Origin: Rhodococcus marinonascens NBRC 14363
GTDB lineage: Bacteria; Actinomycetota; Actinomycetes; Mycobacteriales; Mycobacteriaceae
DNA length: 64,000 nucleotides
Assembly: GCF_001894885.1 (NCBI RefSeq)
Contig: NZ_BCXB01000024.1
Location: 20,612-84,611, forward strand
Direction: 5' to 3'
This document shows, piece by piece, positions 33,769-44,007 of the stretch. Each line of letters opens with the position of its first letter. Position 1 is the first letter of the stretch. Position numbers and translations under genes: made by a program. The notes under the pieces were generated by a model. The model saw only the letters and a program-made list of their open reading frames with translations, searched no databases and was not told where the DNA came from.

Positions 33769-34515
33769 TTAGGTCGTGCGGTGGAAACGGGTGGCATCTG
33801 CCTGATCCCTGGGCCTGACGAGGATCTGGTCAAGGTTCACATGGGACGGGCGGGAAGCGGCGAACCCGATGACTTCTGCGATATCCATGGCCACCAGTGG
33901 GGTGATGCCCTCGTAGACCTTCTCGGCACGCTCCTGGTCGCCGTCGAATCGCACCAGCGAGAACTCCGTCTCCACAGCGCCCGGCAGAACCTCGGTGAAG
34001 CGGACGGGCTTTCCGAGTAGTTCGCCCCGCAGAGTGCGGTGCAGGGCGGCTTGCGCGTGCTTGGCGGCGGTGTACCCGGAGCCGTTGTCATAGATCGACA
34101 CAGCGGCAATCGAGGTGACTGTGACGATCAAGCCGTCACCCGACTCGATCAACTTCGGCAGCAGCGCCTTGGTGACTCGAAGTGTGCCCAGGACATTGGT
34201 GTCCCACATCCACTGCCAATCGTCGAGGTCGGCGTCGATGATCTGGGCCAGGCCCTTGGCGCCGCCGGCGTTGTTCACCAATACATCGACACGAGGCAGG
34301 ACGGCGGTGAAGGCATCCACGGAGTCCTGATCCGTGATGTCGAGTTCGAGGGCGGTGCCCTCGATTTCTTTGGCGATCTTCTCCAGCCGATCTAGTCGCC
34401 GGGCTCCGACGACCACATGGAAACCCTGCTTGGCCAGTGTGCGGGCGGTGGCTTCTCCGATCCCGGAACTGGCTCCGGTGACGACGGCGATGCGGGTGTT
34501 CGAAGAAATGGTCAT
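33769..34515 (-). CDS. Short-chain dehydrogenase/reductase (Rv0484c-like)
   Basis: NAD(P)-dependent oxidoreductase of 248 residues. The cofactor motif is TGASSGIGEATARTLAKQG (about residues 14-32), the NNAG box is VDVLVNNAGGAKG, and the catalytic tetrad uses S in VTSIAAVSIYD and the Y-x3-K of SGYTAAKHAQ. Sugar or small-ketone substrates are typical of the YdfG-like subgroup it resembles. Syntenic with Rv0484c beside the L,D-transpeptidase gene. Confidence 0.9.
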   Translation of the reverse strand: MTISSNTRIAVVTGASSGIGEATARTLAKQGFHVVVGARRLDRLEKIAKEIEGTALELDITDQDSVDAFTAVLPRVDVLVNNAGGAKGLAQIIDADLDDWQWMWDTNVLGTLRVTKALLPKLIESGDGLIVTVTSIAAVSIYDNGSGYTAAKHAQAALHRTLRGELLGKPVRFTEVLPGAVETEFSLVRFDGDQERAEKVYEGITPLVAMDIAEVIGFAASRPSHVNLDQILVRPRDQADATRFHRTT

Positions 34516-34553
34516 GACAACATGTTAGGGCCGGTGACCGGGGCAATGGGTGG

Positions 34554-35621
34554 TCAACCAACCGGAGGGGCGGACGTCGACTCCGGTGCCGCGCCGCGCC
34601 TTCGCAATTCCGCCCTGGCCCTCTCGATTCCGCCGTGCTCGAGCGCCGCCAGCGGGGATTCGTCCGCCCACACGAGTTCACCGCGCCGGCGAACCGTGAC
34701 ACTCATTGATCCGCCGAGATGCTCGAGAGCGCCGGGAATGTTGCGCCGCTCCGTCGGGAGTGGTACCGGCAGAACGTGGGCCGAGTCGAGCGGGGAACCT
34801 CCCTCGATCTCGACGCTCCAGGTAGGGCTGCGACCCTTCAGGGACCACCGTTCGTCCGTGACGTGCGCGCGTACTGGGGAGGTGACCGGGTTGCAGAGAC
34901 GAACCACTCTGCCGTCGGGCAGTACCACGACGACGGATGTGATCTCGGTGCGCAGTGGGCCCGCGACGACCTCTCCGCCGGCGAACGCCACACAGGCATG
35001 CTGGTCGGCGAACCCCTGGGCTTGCCCCCACCACCAGGAGTCAGGGAAACCGCCCTTACCCCAGTTCTTTTCGCCGTAGACCTGGGCCCCGTCGAGGTCG
35101 ATCTCGGTGTCGCCCAGTACGGCCCTTCCTTCGACTCTTCCGCCGAGAAGCCACGGATGCCAGTACTGGTTCAACGCCGGCACGGAATGAAAGACACCGG
35201 ATCCGCCGAGTTTGCGCCGCGGCCACCGGACCTGTCCGCCGATCCGGACGTCGAGTCGGGCGTCCGGTCCGAGATCCACCTGGAGGCGGTCGACCGACCC
35301 ACGGAACGCTTCGCCGGCGAACGCACCCAGTCCGGCGGGGTTCGCGTAGCCCTCGGGGTGTGCGGCGGTACGCACGAAGGGAACGGGGTGACCCGCGAGG
35401 CCGAGTGTGGACCAGTGGCCGTCAGCGGCCCGGTTGATCCCGGCCAGGGCGATCACGACCTGGCCCGTGGCAGGCTGAGTGAACCGCCAGAAGTAGCCTT
35501 CCATCGCGACATCATGCGAGGGGAGCACGTTCCCGAGCGGCAGGTCCGCCCCCGTCGCCCGGTAAGCCCGGAGAAGTCGCGACAGCGGCCAGCTTTCCGG
35601 CTGAGGATCGGCTTGGCTCAT
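34554..35621 (-). CDS. Tocopherol-cyclase-family protein
   Basis: A 355-residue protein with the family signature GEKNWGKGGFPDSWWWGQAQ (about residues 195-215) and a beta-rich body (YFWRFTQPATGQVVIALAGI near the start). In plants and cyanobacteria the family closes the chroman ring of tocopherol. Actinobacterial relatives have no proven function and no tocopherol pathway is here, so a lipid- or polyketide-like substrate is a guess. ATG 35621 gives MSQADPQPESWP; the larger open frame lacks a ribosome site. Inserted relative to the mycobacterial order. Confidence 0.75.
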   Translation of the reverse strand: MSQADPQPESWPLSRLLRAYRATGADLPLGNVLPSHDVAMEGYFWRFTQPATGQVVIALAGINRAADGHWSTLGLAGHPVPFVRTAAHPEGYANPAGLGAFAGEAFRGSVDRLQVDLGPDARLDVRIGGQVRWPRRKLGGSGVFHSVPALNQYWHPWLLGGRVEGRAVLGDTEIDLDGAQVYGEKNWGKGGFPDSWWWGQAQGFADQHACVAFAGGEVVAGPLRTEITSVVVVLPDGRVVRLCNPVTSPVRAHVTDERWSLKGRSPTWSVEIEGGSPLDSAHVLPVPLPTERRNIPGALEHLGGSMSVTVRRRGELVWADESPLAALEHGGIERARAELRRRGAAPESTSAPPVG

Positions 35622-35712
35622 ACCTGTCGATGCTAGGGGTGGAACCGCACCTGCGCAGGCGGTTCGCCGGGCTGGACCGGCGGTCCCGCCCCGTCTGCTG
35701 GAAGCCGGTCGA

Positions 35713-36495
35713 TCAAAGGGGCAGGGAGGACTCCGAGAGTCCGGCGGGTGCGCCGCGCCGGCGGAACCACTCCAGACCGAACGCTGCGCGCAACTGGTCC
35801 TCGGGCATGTGCAGGAACGGGCCGAAATCCCCGATCTGGGTGGCATGCGCGTGCATGGCGGCACGTTTGGCGTCCATCACGCCGCTGACATCCACGACCG
35901 TGGTGATCTCGGATTCCGGCAGGCCGAACGTGTCGAGGTCCGGGGGTTGGACCTCGTCGGACCACTCGGGATTCATGGTCATCAGACGCCGAAGGTGGTC
36001 GCGGCTCACCGCAGCCTCGTACACGTGCGGCACACCGGCCAGCTCGGCCGCGCGGATGCCCACATGATGGACCTGTACGTGGTCGGGATGGCCGTATCCA
36101 CCGTTGGAGTCGTAGATCGTGACCACGTCGGCCGCTTCCTCGACGAGAATCGCGGCGAGTCGGGCAGCAGCCTCCTCGATATCGGCGTTGCAGAACGCCG
36201 CGGGGTCGTCGTTCTCGGGCGTTCCCTCCATCCCGGAGTCCGCGTAGTGCAGCAGCACCACACGCCCGGCGCCGAGGAGTTCCGTCGACTTCTCGAGTTC
36301 GCGGCGTCGCCGCTCGGACAGCGACTCACCCTCGGACAGAAGGCCGTCCGGGGTCTCACCGAGCGCCCCGTCTGTCGCAGTGACCACGACGACACGGTGG
36401 CCGGCATCGGCGGCCTGCCGCATCACGCCGCCGGTGGTGAACACTTCGTCGTCGGGATGGGCGTGGAAACACACCAGGACACTCATAGAAGCCAT
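35713..36495 (-). CDS. PIG-L family N-acetylglucosamine-type deacetylase
   Basis: A 260-residue zinc deacetylase. The metal site is the AHPDDE motif in LVCFHAHPDDEVFTTGG (about residues 8-24) with the distant His of GYGHPDHVQVHH. The family includes MshB and Mca of the mycothiol pathway; mshA begins 1 kb away, so involvement in mycothiol or a related GlcNAc conjugate is worth testing, though in mycobacteria MshB maps elsewhere. ATG 36495 (MASMSVLV) or 36486 (MSVLV) are both possible. Confidence 0.85.
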   Translation of the reverse strand: MASMSVLVCFHAHPDDEVFTTGGVMRQAADAGHRVVVVTATDGALGETPDGLLSEGESLSERRRRELEKSTELLGAGRVVLLHYADSGMEGTPENDDPAAFCNADIEEAAARLAAILVEEAADVVTIYDSNGGYGHPDHVQVHHVGIRAAELAGVPHVYEAAVSRDHLRRLMTMNPEWSDEVQPPDLDTFGLPESEITTVVDVSGVMDAKRAAMHAHATQIGDFGPFLHMPEDQLRAAFGLEWFRRRGAPAGLSESSLPL

Positions 36496-36615
36496 ACTTA
36501 CACGTGCCGGAAGTCGCGACGGCAATCTGTCGACTCTCGACGCGTGCCCGGCGCCCGTGCCCGCGGGGTACGTGGTCGCGGTGGCGGCTGTGACGGCGGC
36601 CTCTATCGTGACCGC

Positions 36616-37461
36616 ATGGCCATTCGTGAAACTGTCGGCATCGACGGAACGCCCCTCGTCTACTCCGTGACCGGTGCCCCCGAAGCGCGGCCGCTGGTTC
36701 TCCTGCATGGTTGGGCGCAGTCCTCCAAGTGCTGGGGTGCCGACGTGCTCGACGACTTTGCAGCCCGCTACCGGGTCATCGCCGTGGACCTGCGCGGGCA
36801 CGGATACTCCGGTGCCCCCGATACGGGATACGACGACTCAGCCATCTGGGCAGGGGACGTCGACGCGGTGCTGGCAGCAGAAAGCGTCACGTCCGGCGCT
36901 GTGCTGCTCGGCTGGTCATACGGCGGCCTCGTGATCTGCGACTTCCTGGAGGCGCACGGAACCGGCGCGGTAGACGCCGTCGTGTTCGTCGGAGCGATCA
37001 CCAGCATCGGTCGAGGGGAGCTCGGCGGAAAGGTCGGGTCGGCGATGCGCGCCGCGATCCCCTGCGCGATGTCCGACGAACCGCGTGACGCGATCCGTGC
37101 CCTCGGCGCGTTCGGAACCGCCCTGACGGGTTCGCCAGAGGGGAAGGGCGCGCAGTCGCAGGCGCTTTTCGGTGCCAGCCTCAGTACCCCGCCGCGAGTT
37201 CGGGCGGCGCTGTTCGACCGTGCGGCAAGTCACGACGACCTGCTGCGGTCGCTCGACATTCCTGCACTCGTAGTGCACGGGACCGCGGATTCTGTTGTCG
37301 ACGTCGCGGCCGGTAGGCACGCGGCCGGCCTCATTCCGAAAGCGCAGGCGTCTTTTTGGGACGGGTGCGCCCACGGGCCGTTCGTGGAGGATCCCGAACG
37401 GTTCGTCAAGGAAGTCGGCCATTTCGTCGACAACCTCGGTGAGGAGCGACAACCTCGGTGA
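36616..37461 (+). CDS. Alpha/beta-hydrolase
   Basis: A 281-residue cytosolic hydrolase. The oxyanion region is [15 protein letters not shown], the nucleophile elbow is LLGWSYGG (Ser at about residue 102), the acid lies in [10 protein letters not shown], and the His in [12 protein letters not shown]. It resembles haloperoxidase/esterase-like hydrolases. The stop lies 35 bp before the mshA start on the same strand, so it may be cotranscribed with mshA. Substrate unknown. Confidence 0.85.
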   Translation: MAIRETVGIDGTPLVYSVTGAPEARPLVLLHGWAQSSKCWGADVLDDFAARYRVIAVDLRGHGYSGAPDTGYDDSAIWAGDVDAVLAAESVTSGAVLLGWSYGGLVICDFLEAHGTGAVDAVVFVGAITSIGRGELGGKVGSAMRAAIPCAMSDEPRDAIRALGAFGTALTGSPEGKGAQSQALFGASLSTPPRVRAALFDRAASHDDLLRSLDIPALVVHGTADSVVDVAAGRHAAGLIPKAQASFWDGCAHGPFVEDPERFVKEVGHFVDNLGEERQPR

Positions 37462-37495
37462 GAGCCGCTGCCACGAGAGAGGGCAGTATGGAGCC

Positions 37496-38845
37496 GTGAC
37501 ACCCATGCACAACGCGCCTACCCGCAGGGTGGCAGTCCTCTCCGTCCACACCTCACCCCTGGCGCAACCCGGTACCGGCGACGCGGGCGGCATGAACGTC
37601 TACGTGCTGCAGTCCGCGATACAGATGGCGCGACGAGGTCTCGAGGTGGAGATCTTCACCCGGGCGACGTCCTCGGCCGATGCCCCGGTCCAGGAAGCGG
37701 CGCCGGGGGTGCTCGTCCGCAACGTCGTGGCGGGGCCGTTCGAGGGGTTGGACAAACGGGATCTGCCCACGCAGTTGTGCGCATTCGTGGCCGGGGTGCT
37801 CCGCGAGGAGGCCCGGCACGAACCCGGCTACTACAACCTGGTGCATTCGCACTACTGGTTGTCGGGGCAGGTGGGTTGGTTGGCCCGAGACCGCTGGGGT
37901 GTCCCGTTGGTGCATACCGCGCACACTCTTGCCGCGGTCAAGAACGCGTCGCTCGCCGCGGGGGACACCCCCGAACCCGCCGCACGTCAGATCGGTGAGC
38001 AGCAGGTAGTGGCGGAGTCCGACCGACTCGTGGCCAATACCAGGGAGGAATCCGATCAGCTGGTCCGCCACTACGGCGCCGACCCGAGCCGCGTCGACGT
38101 GGTGGCGCCCGGCGCCGACCTCACCCTGTATCGGCCGGGTGACCGGGCCGCAGCCCGGGCGAAACTCGGCCTCGACCCTCGCGAAACGATCGTGACCTTC
38201 GTCGGGCGTATCCAACCGCTCAAAGCGCCCGACGTCCTGCTCCGCGCCGCCGCCGAACTGATTGCCCGCGACCCCGAATCGACCCTGCGGGTGCTCGTCG
38301 TGGGAGGGCTGTCCGGTTCGGGACTCGCCCGTCCAGACGGTTTGATCGAACTCGCGTCGTCGCTGGGCATCGCCGCGCGCGTGACGTTCCTCCCGCCGCA
38401 GGCGCCCGACCGCCTCGTCGATGTGTACCGGGCGTCGGATCTCGTTGCCGTACCAAGCTATTCGGAGTCATTCGGACTGGTCGCCATTGAAGCGCAGGCA
38501 TGCGGGACGCCGGTGATCGCGGCGAACGTCGGTGGGCTCGGCGTCGCCGTGCGCAACAGTGAAACCGGACTGCTGGTGGACGGACATCGAACCGAGGACT
38601 GGGCGACCGCGTTGCAGTCGTTGATCTCCCACCCCCGACGCCTTGCCGCGCAGGCCGCCGAGGCCCCGCGTCACGCGGAGAACTTCTCGTGGGATCACAC
38701 CGCCGACGGACTCCTTGCGAGTTATCGGAAGGCGACCGCCAACTACAACTACAACTACAACTACGGAAGCGGTTCGAGCGAGTTCTCGCCGCGCCGCGGA
38801 CGCGGCTTGTGGAAGTTGCGCAGGGTTGGGGGAGTGCGCGCATGA
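37496..38845 (+). CDS. mshA: D-inositol-3-phosphate glycosyltransferase
   Basis: First committed enzyme of mycothiol synthesis: transfers GlcNAc from UDP-GlcNAc to inositol 3-phosphate. The 449-residue GT4 protein has [20 protein letters not shown] at the N-terminus, [26 protein letters not shown], and the E-x7-E motif [20 protein letters not shown] 37496 follows GGAG. The C-terminus carries an unusual Asn-Tyr stretch encoded by four AACTAC hexamers. It overlaps the next gene by 4 bp (ATGA). Confidence 0.95.
   Translation: MTPMHNAPTRRVAVLSVHTSPLAQPGTGDAGGMNVYVLQSAIQMARRGLEVEIFTRATSSADAPVQEAAPGVLVRNVVAGPFEGLDKRDLPTQLCAFVAGVLREEARHEPGYYNLVHSHYWLSGQVGWLARDRWGVPLVHTAHTLAAVKNASLAAGDTPEPAARQIGEQQVVAESDRLVANTREESDQLVRHYGADPSRVDVVAPGADLTLYRPGDRAAARAKLGLDPRETIVTFVGRIQPLKAPDVLLRAAAELIARDPESTLRVLVVGGLSGSGLARPDGLIELASSLGIAARVTFLPPQAPDRLVDVYRASDLVAVPSYSESFGLVAIEAQACGTPVIAANVGGLGVAVRNSETGLLVDGHRTEDWATALQSLISHPRRLAAQAAEAPRHAENFSWDHTADGLLASYRKATANYNYNYNYGSGSSEFSPRRGRGLWKLRRVGGVRA
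38741..38764 (+). repeat. Four AACTAC hexamers inside mshA
   Basis: The hexamer AACTAC occurs four times in tandem near the mshA 3' end and encodes Asn-Tyr pairs. Copy change by slippage would keep the reading frame and only alter a disordered tail. Confidence 0.9.
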
Positions 38846-39333
38846 GCGACCTCGCCGGAATCATCGAATCCGCACTTGCCGACCGTGAACTGGATTTCAC
38901 GAGGAAGGATTCGACGCATTTCGTCGTCGAATTGCCGGGTGAGCGCAAACTCGCGACAACGACACTGCTGACCCTCGGAAAGCACGGTCTGCGCGTCGAG
39001 GCGTTCGTCTGCCGCAAGCCGGACGAGAACTTCGAGGGCGTTTACAAGTACCTGTTGCGCCGCAATCGGCGGCTGTACTCGGTGGCATACACGATCGACA
39101 AGATCGGCGACATCTACCTCGTCGGGCAGGTTGCCGAGCACGCGGTGACCGCCGACGAACTTGACCGGGTCCTCGGGCAGGTGCTTGAGGCGGCGGACGG
39201 CGATTTCAACACCCTCCTTGAACTCGGATTCGCAGGCTCCATCAAGCGGGAGTGGGAGTGGAGAGTCTCGCGCGGGGAGTCGCTGGCGAACCTGAAACCG
39301 TTCGAGCACCTGATCGAAGATTCGAAAGAATAG
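38842..39333 (+). CDS. YbjN-domain protein (Rv0487-like)
   Basis: A 163-residue soluble protein of the YbjN/type III secretion-chaperone-like fold ([37 protein letters not shown] middle, [20 protein letters not shown]). ATG 38842 overlaps the mshA stop. In actinobacteria it is regularly adjacent to mshA, suggesting a linked but unknown role. Nothing catalytic is visible. Confidence 0.85.
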   Translation: MSDLAGIIESALADRELDFTRKDSTHFVVELPGERKLATTTLLTLGKHGLRVEAFVCRKPDENFEGVYKYLLRRNRRLYSVAYTIDKIGDIYLVGQVAEHAVTADELDRVLGQVLEAADGDFNTLLELGFAGSIKREWEWRVSRGESLANLKPFEHLIEDSKE

Positions 39334-39482
39334 CCGCTCCCCCGCTCCCGGGTCGACAAATCCGCGCGGGTAGAGTGTCCCCGAGCTTGTGACTGTAGTC
39401 ACAGTTCCGGTGCAGTGAATCGGCGCTCATTGAATCTTGCACCGACCAAATGTTGCTTCAACGCTTCGAGGGAGAGGCCCCA

Positions 39483-41075
39483 GTGAGCTTCAAGAGCCCG
39501 TTTCCGGATGTCGAGATTCCGAACCTCAGTGTCTACGACTTCCTCTTCGGCCAGATCGACCAGACCGATCTCGAGAGGCCCGCACTGATCGAAGGTGCCT
39601 CCGGCGCGGTCACCACGTACCAGTCCCTCGTCGCCCAGATCAACGGTGTGGCCGGCGCGCTCGCCGCCCGTGGTCTGGCAGTGGGTGAGGTGGTGGGCCT
39701 GCATTCGCCGAACGTCCCGGCATTCGCCTCGGTGTTCCACGGCATACTCCGTGCCGGCGGCGTCGCTACCACGATCAATGCGCTGTACACGGCGGAAGAC
39801 ATTGCCAAGCAACTCACCGACTCGAAGGCCAAGTTCCTATTCACCGTTTCCCCGCTGTTGCCGCAGGCAAAGGAGGCGGCCGCGAAGGCCGGGATCCCGG
39901 ACGGAAACCTGATCGTCCTAGACGGCGCCGAGGGGCACCCTTCGCTGAAGGATCTGCTGGCCCAGGCGGCACCCGCACCGGCGGTGTCGTTCGATCCCGC
40001 CACCCAACTCGCGGTGCTGCCGTACTCGTCCGGCACCACGGGTCGCCCGAAGGGCGTCATGCTCACCCACCGCAACCTGGTGGCGAACGTGTGCCAGATC
40101 AACCCGCGGATGGGCATCGAGGCTGACGACAAGGTCCTCGCGGTGCTGCCGTTCTTCCACATCTACGGCATGACGGTGCTGCTCAACGATGCACTGTTCA
40201 ACCGGGCGTGCCTGGTGACGATGCCGAAGTTCGATCTCGTCGAGTTCCTACGGGCCGTCTCCGAGCAGAAGTGCACCTACGTGTTCATCGCCCCGCCGGT
40301 CGCGGTGGCGTTGGCCAAGCACCCGCTCGTCGACGAGTATGACCTGTCGTCGGTGCACTCGGTTTTCTCCGGTGCCGCCCCGCTCGATCAGGAACTGGGC
40401 AAGGCTGTCGCCAACCGCCTCGGCTGCCGCGTCCGGCAGGGCTACGGGATGTCCGAGATGAGCCCGGTCAGCCATGCCATCCCGTTCGACCGCGACGGCA
40501 TCGCGCTCGACTCGGTCGGCCCTACGATCGCGAACATGGAGTGCATGCTCGTCGATCCCGCCACCGGCAACGAGATCGCGTACCCGACCGAGGGGGTCAG
40601 CGAGTCCGGTGAGTTGTGGTGCAAGGGCCCCAACATCATGCTGGGATATCTCGGCAACGACGAGGCCACTGCAGAAACGCTCGACGCCGACGGCTATCTG
40701 CACACCGGCGACATTGCCACAGTCGATTCCGAAGGCATCGTCACGATCGTGGACCGTCTGAAGGAGCTCATCAAGTACAAGGGCTACCAAGTCCCGCCGG
40801 CGGAACTCGAGGCTCTACTGCTGACGCACCCCCAGATCGCGGATGCGGCCGTCATCGGAGTTCTCGACGACGAGGGCGAGGAGGTGCCGAAGGCGTTCGT
40901 CGTCAGGCAGCAGGATGCCGAACTCGATGAGGCCGCGATCCTCGAGTTCGTCGCAGAGCGGGTTTCGCCGCACAAGAAGGTCCGGAAGGTGGAGTTCATC
41001 GACGTTGTGCCGAAGTCCGCTGCGGGCAAGATTCTCCGCAAGGACCTCCGGTCGAGCGAAGCGAGGGGTAGTTGA
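39483..41075 (+). CDS. Acyl-CoA/4-coumarate:CoA ligase-like adenylate-forming enzyme
   Basis: A 530-residue ANL ligase that activates a carboxylic acid as acyl-AMP then CoA thioester. The A3 phosphate loop is PYSSGTTGRPKGVML, A5 is GYGMSEMSP, A8 is DRLKELIKYKGYQVPPAE, and the A10 lysine is in KSAAGKILRKDL. It groups with 4-coumarate/fatty-acyl ligases. GTG 39483 follows GGGAGAGGCCCC; upstream TTG/ATG starts at 39450 are weaker. The stop codon lies inside a 29-bp tandem repeat. Confidence 0.9.
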   Translation: MSFKSPFPDVEIPNLSVYDFLFGQIDQTDLERPALIEGASGAVTTYQSLVAQINGVAGALAARGLAVGEVVGLHSPNVPAFASVFHGILRAGGVATTINALYTAEDIAKQLTDSKAKFLFTVSPLLPQAKEAAAKAGIPDGNLIVLDGAEGHPSLKDLLAQAAPAPAVSFDPATQLAVLPYSSGTTGRPKGVMLTHRNLVANVCQINPRMGIEADDKVLAVLPFFHIYGMTVLLNDALFNRACLVTMPKFDLVEFLRAVSEQKCTYVFIAPPVAVALAKHPLVDEYDLSSVHSVFSGAAPLDQELGKAVANRLGCRVRQGYGMSEMSPVSHAIPFDRDGIALDSVGPTIANMECMLVDPATGNEIAYPTEGVSESGELWCKGPNIMLGYLGNDEATAETLDADGYLHTGDIATVDSEGIVTIVDRLKELIKYKGYQVPPAELEALLLTHPQIADAAVIGVLDDEGEEVPKAFVVRQQDAELDEAAILEFVAERVSPHKKVRKVEFIDVVPKSAAGKILRKDLRSSEARGS

Positions 41076-41130
41076 GCGGGTCGAGCGAAGCGAGGGGCAG
41101 TTGAGCCGGTCGAGCGAAGCGGGGCGTTGA
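41050..41130. repeat. Three 29-bp direct repeats spanning the ligase stop codon
   Basis: Units starting at 41050, 41079 and 41108 share GGTCGAGCGAAGCGAGG and AGTTGAG; the third is truncated. The first contains the last codons and stop of the ligase. Similar GAGCGAAGCGAG words are common intergenic elements in Rhodococcus and relatives, and they can fold as small hairpins. Confidence 0.8.
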
Positions 41131-41196
41131 CGGCGGGGTTCAGGCCGCGGGTGCTCAGAGTGCAGGGGTTCCGGGATTCGTGCCAGGATGAACGGC

Positions 41197-41943
41197 ATGA
41201 GTACCGGAACCCTTGTGCTGCTCCGCCACGGCGAGAGCGAATGGAATGCACTCAACTTGTTCACCGGCTGGGTGGACGTTCACCTGACTGATAAGGGCAT
41301 CGCAGAGGGCAAGCGTGCCGGCGAATTGCTGGTCGAGCACGATGTGCTTCCCGACGTGCTCTACACGTCGCTGCTGCGCCGCGCCATCAGCACCGCCAAC
41401 ATCGCGCTCGACGTCGCGGACCGCCACTGGATTCCGGTCGTCCGCGACTGGCGTCTCAACGAGCGTCACTACGGCGCGCTGCAAGGACGCAACAAGGCGC
41501 AGGTCAAGGACAAGTACGGTGACGAGCAGTTCATGCTGTGGCGGCGCAGTTACGACACGCCGCCGCCTCCGATCGAGGTCGGCAGTGAATACAGCCAGGC
41601 TGTGGACCCTCGTTACGCGCACCTCGACGAAGTGCCGCTCACGGAGTGCCTCCTCGACGTCGTGCAGCGTCTGATCCCGTACTGGGAGGAGGCGATCTCG
41701 GCTGACCTGTTGGCCGGCAAGAGCGTCCTCGTCACGGCGCACGGCAATTCGTTGCGCGCCCTGGTGAAGCATCTCGACGGAGTTTCCGACGACGACATCG
41801 TGGGGTTGAACATTCCGACGGGCATCCCGCTGCGGTACGACCTGGACGAGAACCTGAAGCCACTCAACCCGGGTGGGACTTACCTCGACCCCGCGGCTGC
41901 GGCGGCCGGTGCCGCCGCGGTGGCCAACCAGGGCGGCCGGTAG
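41197..41943 (+). CDS. gpmA: 2,3-bisphosphoglycerate-dependent phosphoglycerate mutase
   Basis: Glycolytic and gluconeogenic interconversion of 3- and 2-phosphoglycerate. A 248-residue dPGM with the phospho-histidine in [15 protein letters not shown], the second His in [15 protein letters not shown], and [14 protein letters not shown] and [12 protein letters not shown] as substrate loops. The start at 41197 has AGGA 8 bp upstream; ATG 41188 lies inside it. A terminator follows, separating it from senX3, which it precedes as in M. tuberculosis (Rv0489-Rv0490). Confidence 0.97.
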   Translation: MSTGTLVLLRHGESEWNALNLFTGWVDVHLTDKGIAEGKRAGELLVEHDVLPDVLYTSLLRRAISTANIALDVADRHWIPVVRDWRLNERHYGALQGRNKAQVKDKYGDEQFMLWRRSYDTPPPPIEVGSEYSQAVDPRYAHLDEVPLTECLLDVVQRLIPYWEEAISADLLAGKSVLVTAHGNSLRALVKHLDGVSDDDIVGLNIPTGIPLRYDLDENLKPLNPGGTYLDPAAAAAGAAAVANQGGR

Positions 41944-41948
41944 CTCGT

Positions 41949-41990
41949 CTGCCAGGCCGGAGGTTTGTCCGGAGCCTTCCGGCCTGGCAG
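41949..41990 (+). terminator. Strong terminator between gpmA and senX3
   Basis: CTGCCAGGCCGGA (41949-41961) and TCCGGCCTGGCAG (41978-41990) form a perfect 13-bp stem a few bases after the gpmA stop. Confidence 0.8.
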
Positions 41991-42060
41991 CAGGGGCGAC
42001 GCCGGGTGAAGAGCCAGGACCCTGCGTCGTAGTTCCGCCGCGCGAACGTACGATTCAGAC

Positions 42061-43269
42061 GTGAGTGTTACGCAAGCCGTTCTGTTCGCCATCATGGGCG
42101 GCTTCGTCGGATACCTGGTCGGTGGTGTACTGATACCCATGTTGGGCACGAGACGGTCACGGCGGGCCGAACACGGCTCCGGGCTCACGATGTCGCAGGT
42201 GCTCGACCTGATTGTGCTGACGTCGGAGAGCGGTATCGCGGTTGTCGATCAATTTCACGACGTCGTCCTCTTCAATCCCCGCGCCGAAGAATTGGGTCTG
42301 GTGCGCAACCGGCTCCTCGACGACCGTGCGTGGGTTGCCGTGCAGAGGGTCCAGGAGACCGGCGAGTCCGTCGAGTTGGACTTGAGTTCGAAGAAACCGC
42401 AGCGTGGTCGCAATCGGATCGCGGTACGCAGTACCGCGCGACTCCTGAGTCAGCAAGACCGCAACTTCGTCGTGCTGTTTGCCGACGACGACTCCGAGCA
42501 GGTTCGGATGGAAGCGACGCGGCGTGACTTCGTCGCCAACGTCAGTCATGAACTCAAGACTCCGGTGAGTGCGATGGGTCTGCTGGCCGAGGCACTTCTC
42601 GAATCTGCGGACGACCCCGAATCGGTGCGGCACTTCGGCGAACGCGTGCTCGGCGAATCCGTACGCCTCGGAAAGATGGTCACCGAACTGATCGCGTTAT
42701 CCCGGTTGCAGGGCGCAGAGAAGTTGCCCGACCTCGAGGTCCTTTCGGTCGACGAGGTTGTGGATGAGGCGCTGGCGCGCTGCAAGATCTCCGCGGAGGC
42801 GGCCAATATCGCCGTCACCACCGACCACAACGGCGGCTTGGAAGTGCTCGGTGACCGTGCCCTACTGGTCACCGCGCTGTCCAATCTGGTTCAGAACGCC
42901 ATCGCCTATTCGACGAACGGCGCGCCGGTCTCGGTCAGCCGGTCGATCCGTGGGAATAATGTGGCGATCTCGGTCACCGACCGCGGCGAGGGGATCGCCA
43001 AGGCCGACCAGGAGCGCGTGTTCGAGCGGTTCTTCCGCGTCGACAAGGCACGAGCGCGGGCGACCGGCGGAACAGGGCTCGGCCTCTCGATCGTCAAGCA
43101 CGTGGCAGCCAACCACAACGGCTCGATCGACCTGTGGAGCAGGCCCGGTACAGGTTCGACGTTCACCCTGCAGATTCCTGCACACATCGAAACAGCAAGT
43201 GCGAATGGCGGGGACGCCGAAGGCAGCGACGTCCGGATGAGAGAAACCGATTTGGAGGCCCAGCGATGA
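42061..43269 (+). CDS. senX3: Sensor histidine kinase SenX3
   Basis: Membrane sensor of the phosphate-responsive SenX3-RegX3 system. The 402-residue protein has one or two N-terminal helices (residues 5-30), a PAS-like domain (about 45-140), the phospho-acceptor in [12 protein letters not shown] (His about residue 165), the N box [11 protein letters not shown], and G boxes [10 protein letters not shown] and [15 protein letters not shown] 42061 is the start. Overlap with regX3 is 4 bp. In mycobacteria inorganic phosphate starvation is the signal. Confidence 0.94.
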   Translation: MSVTQAVLFAIMGGFVGYLVGGVLIPMLGTRRSRRAEHGSGLTMSQVLDLIVLTSESGIAVVDQFHDVVLFNPRAEELGLVRNRLLDDRAWVAVQRVQETGESVELDLSSKKPQRGRNRIAVRSTARLLSQQDRNFVVLFADDDSEQVRMEATRRDFVANVSHELKTPVSAMGLLAEALLESADDPESVRHFGERVLGESVRLGKMVTELIALSRLQGAEKLPDLEVLSVDEVVDEALARCKISAEAANIAVTTDHNGGLEVLGDRALLVTALSNLVQNAIAYSTNGAPVSVSRSIRGNNVAISVTDRGEGIAKADQERVFERFFRVDKARARATGGTGLGLSIVKHVAANHNGSIDLWSRPGTGSTFTLQIPAHIETASANGGDAEGSDVRMRETDLEAQR

Positions 43270-43955
43270 CAAGTGTGTTGATCGTGGAAGACGAGGAGTC
43301 ACTGGCCGATCCGTTGGCATTCCTGTTACGCAAGGAAGGGTTCGAGACGACGATCGTCGGCGATGGGCCCTCCGCCCTCGCCGAGTTCGATCGCGCGGGC
43401 GCGGACATCGTCCTTCTCGATCTGATGCTGCCCGGTATGAGCGGCACGGATGTGTGCAGGCAACTCCGCAGCAGGTCGGGTGTTCCCGTCATCATGGTGA
43501 CGGCGCGCGACAGTGAGATCGACAAGGTCGTCGGGCTCGAACTCGGTGCCGACGACTACGTGACCAAGCCGTACTCGGCGCGGGAACTGATCGCCCGTAT
43601 TCGCGCGGTGCTGCGCCGCGGCGTCGACAGCGAACTCGATGTTGCGCAGGACTCTGCAGTCCTCGAGGCCGGACCGGTTCGGATGGATGTCGAGCGACAC
43701 GTGGTCCGGGTGAACGGCGAGACCGTCACCATGCCCCTCAAGGAGTTCGAACTTCTCGAGTACCTGCTGCGCAACTCCGGGCGGGTCCTCACGCGCGGGC
43801 AGTTGATCGACCGCGTGTGGGGCGCCGACTATGTCGGCGACACCAAGACTCTCGACGTTCACGTCAAGCGTCTGCGCTCGAAGATCGAGGCCGACTCTGC
43901 CAAGCCGGAACGCCTGATAACGGTCCGCGGGCTCGGCTACAAACTGGAAGCGTGA
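43266..43955 (+). CDS. regX3: Response regulator RegX3
   Basis: OmpR-type regulator of 229 residues. The receiver domain has EDEESLADP acid pocket, the phospho-Asp in [12 protein letters not shown] (Asp about 52), Thr in VTARD and Lys in TKPYS. The C-terminal winged helix ends [17 protein letters not shown] with [13 protein letters not shown] and [16 protein letters not shown] 43266 overlaps the senX3 stop. Controls phosphate-uptake genes in related species. Confidence 0.95.
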   Translation: MTSVLIVEDEESLADPLAFLLRKEGFETTIVGDGPSALAEFDRAGADIVLLDLMLPGMSGTDVCRQLRSRSGVPVIMVTARDSEIDKVVGLELGADDYVTKPYSARELIARIRAVLRRGVDSELDVAQDSAVLEAGPVRMDVERHVVRVNGETVTMPLKEFELLEYLLRNSGRVLTRGQLIDRVWGADYVGDTKTLDVHVKRLRSKIEADSAKPERLITVRGLGYKLEA

Positions 43956-44007
43956 TCGGATCCCGATCTCCGGCGGCTCGGGGTTATTCGGACGCCCTCT
44001 GGCGTCG

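Noticed and set aside
33558..33833. 91-codon minus-strand frame in the gap after the Ldt gene
   Set aside because: Overlaps the SDR 3' end and lacks a start signal; the plus-strand 46-codon frame has the better ribosome site.
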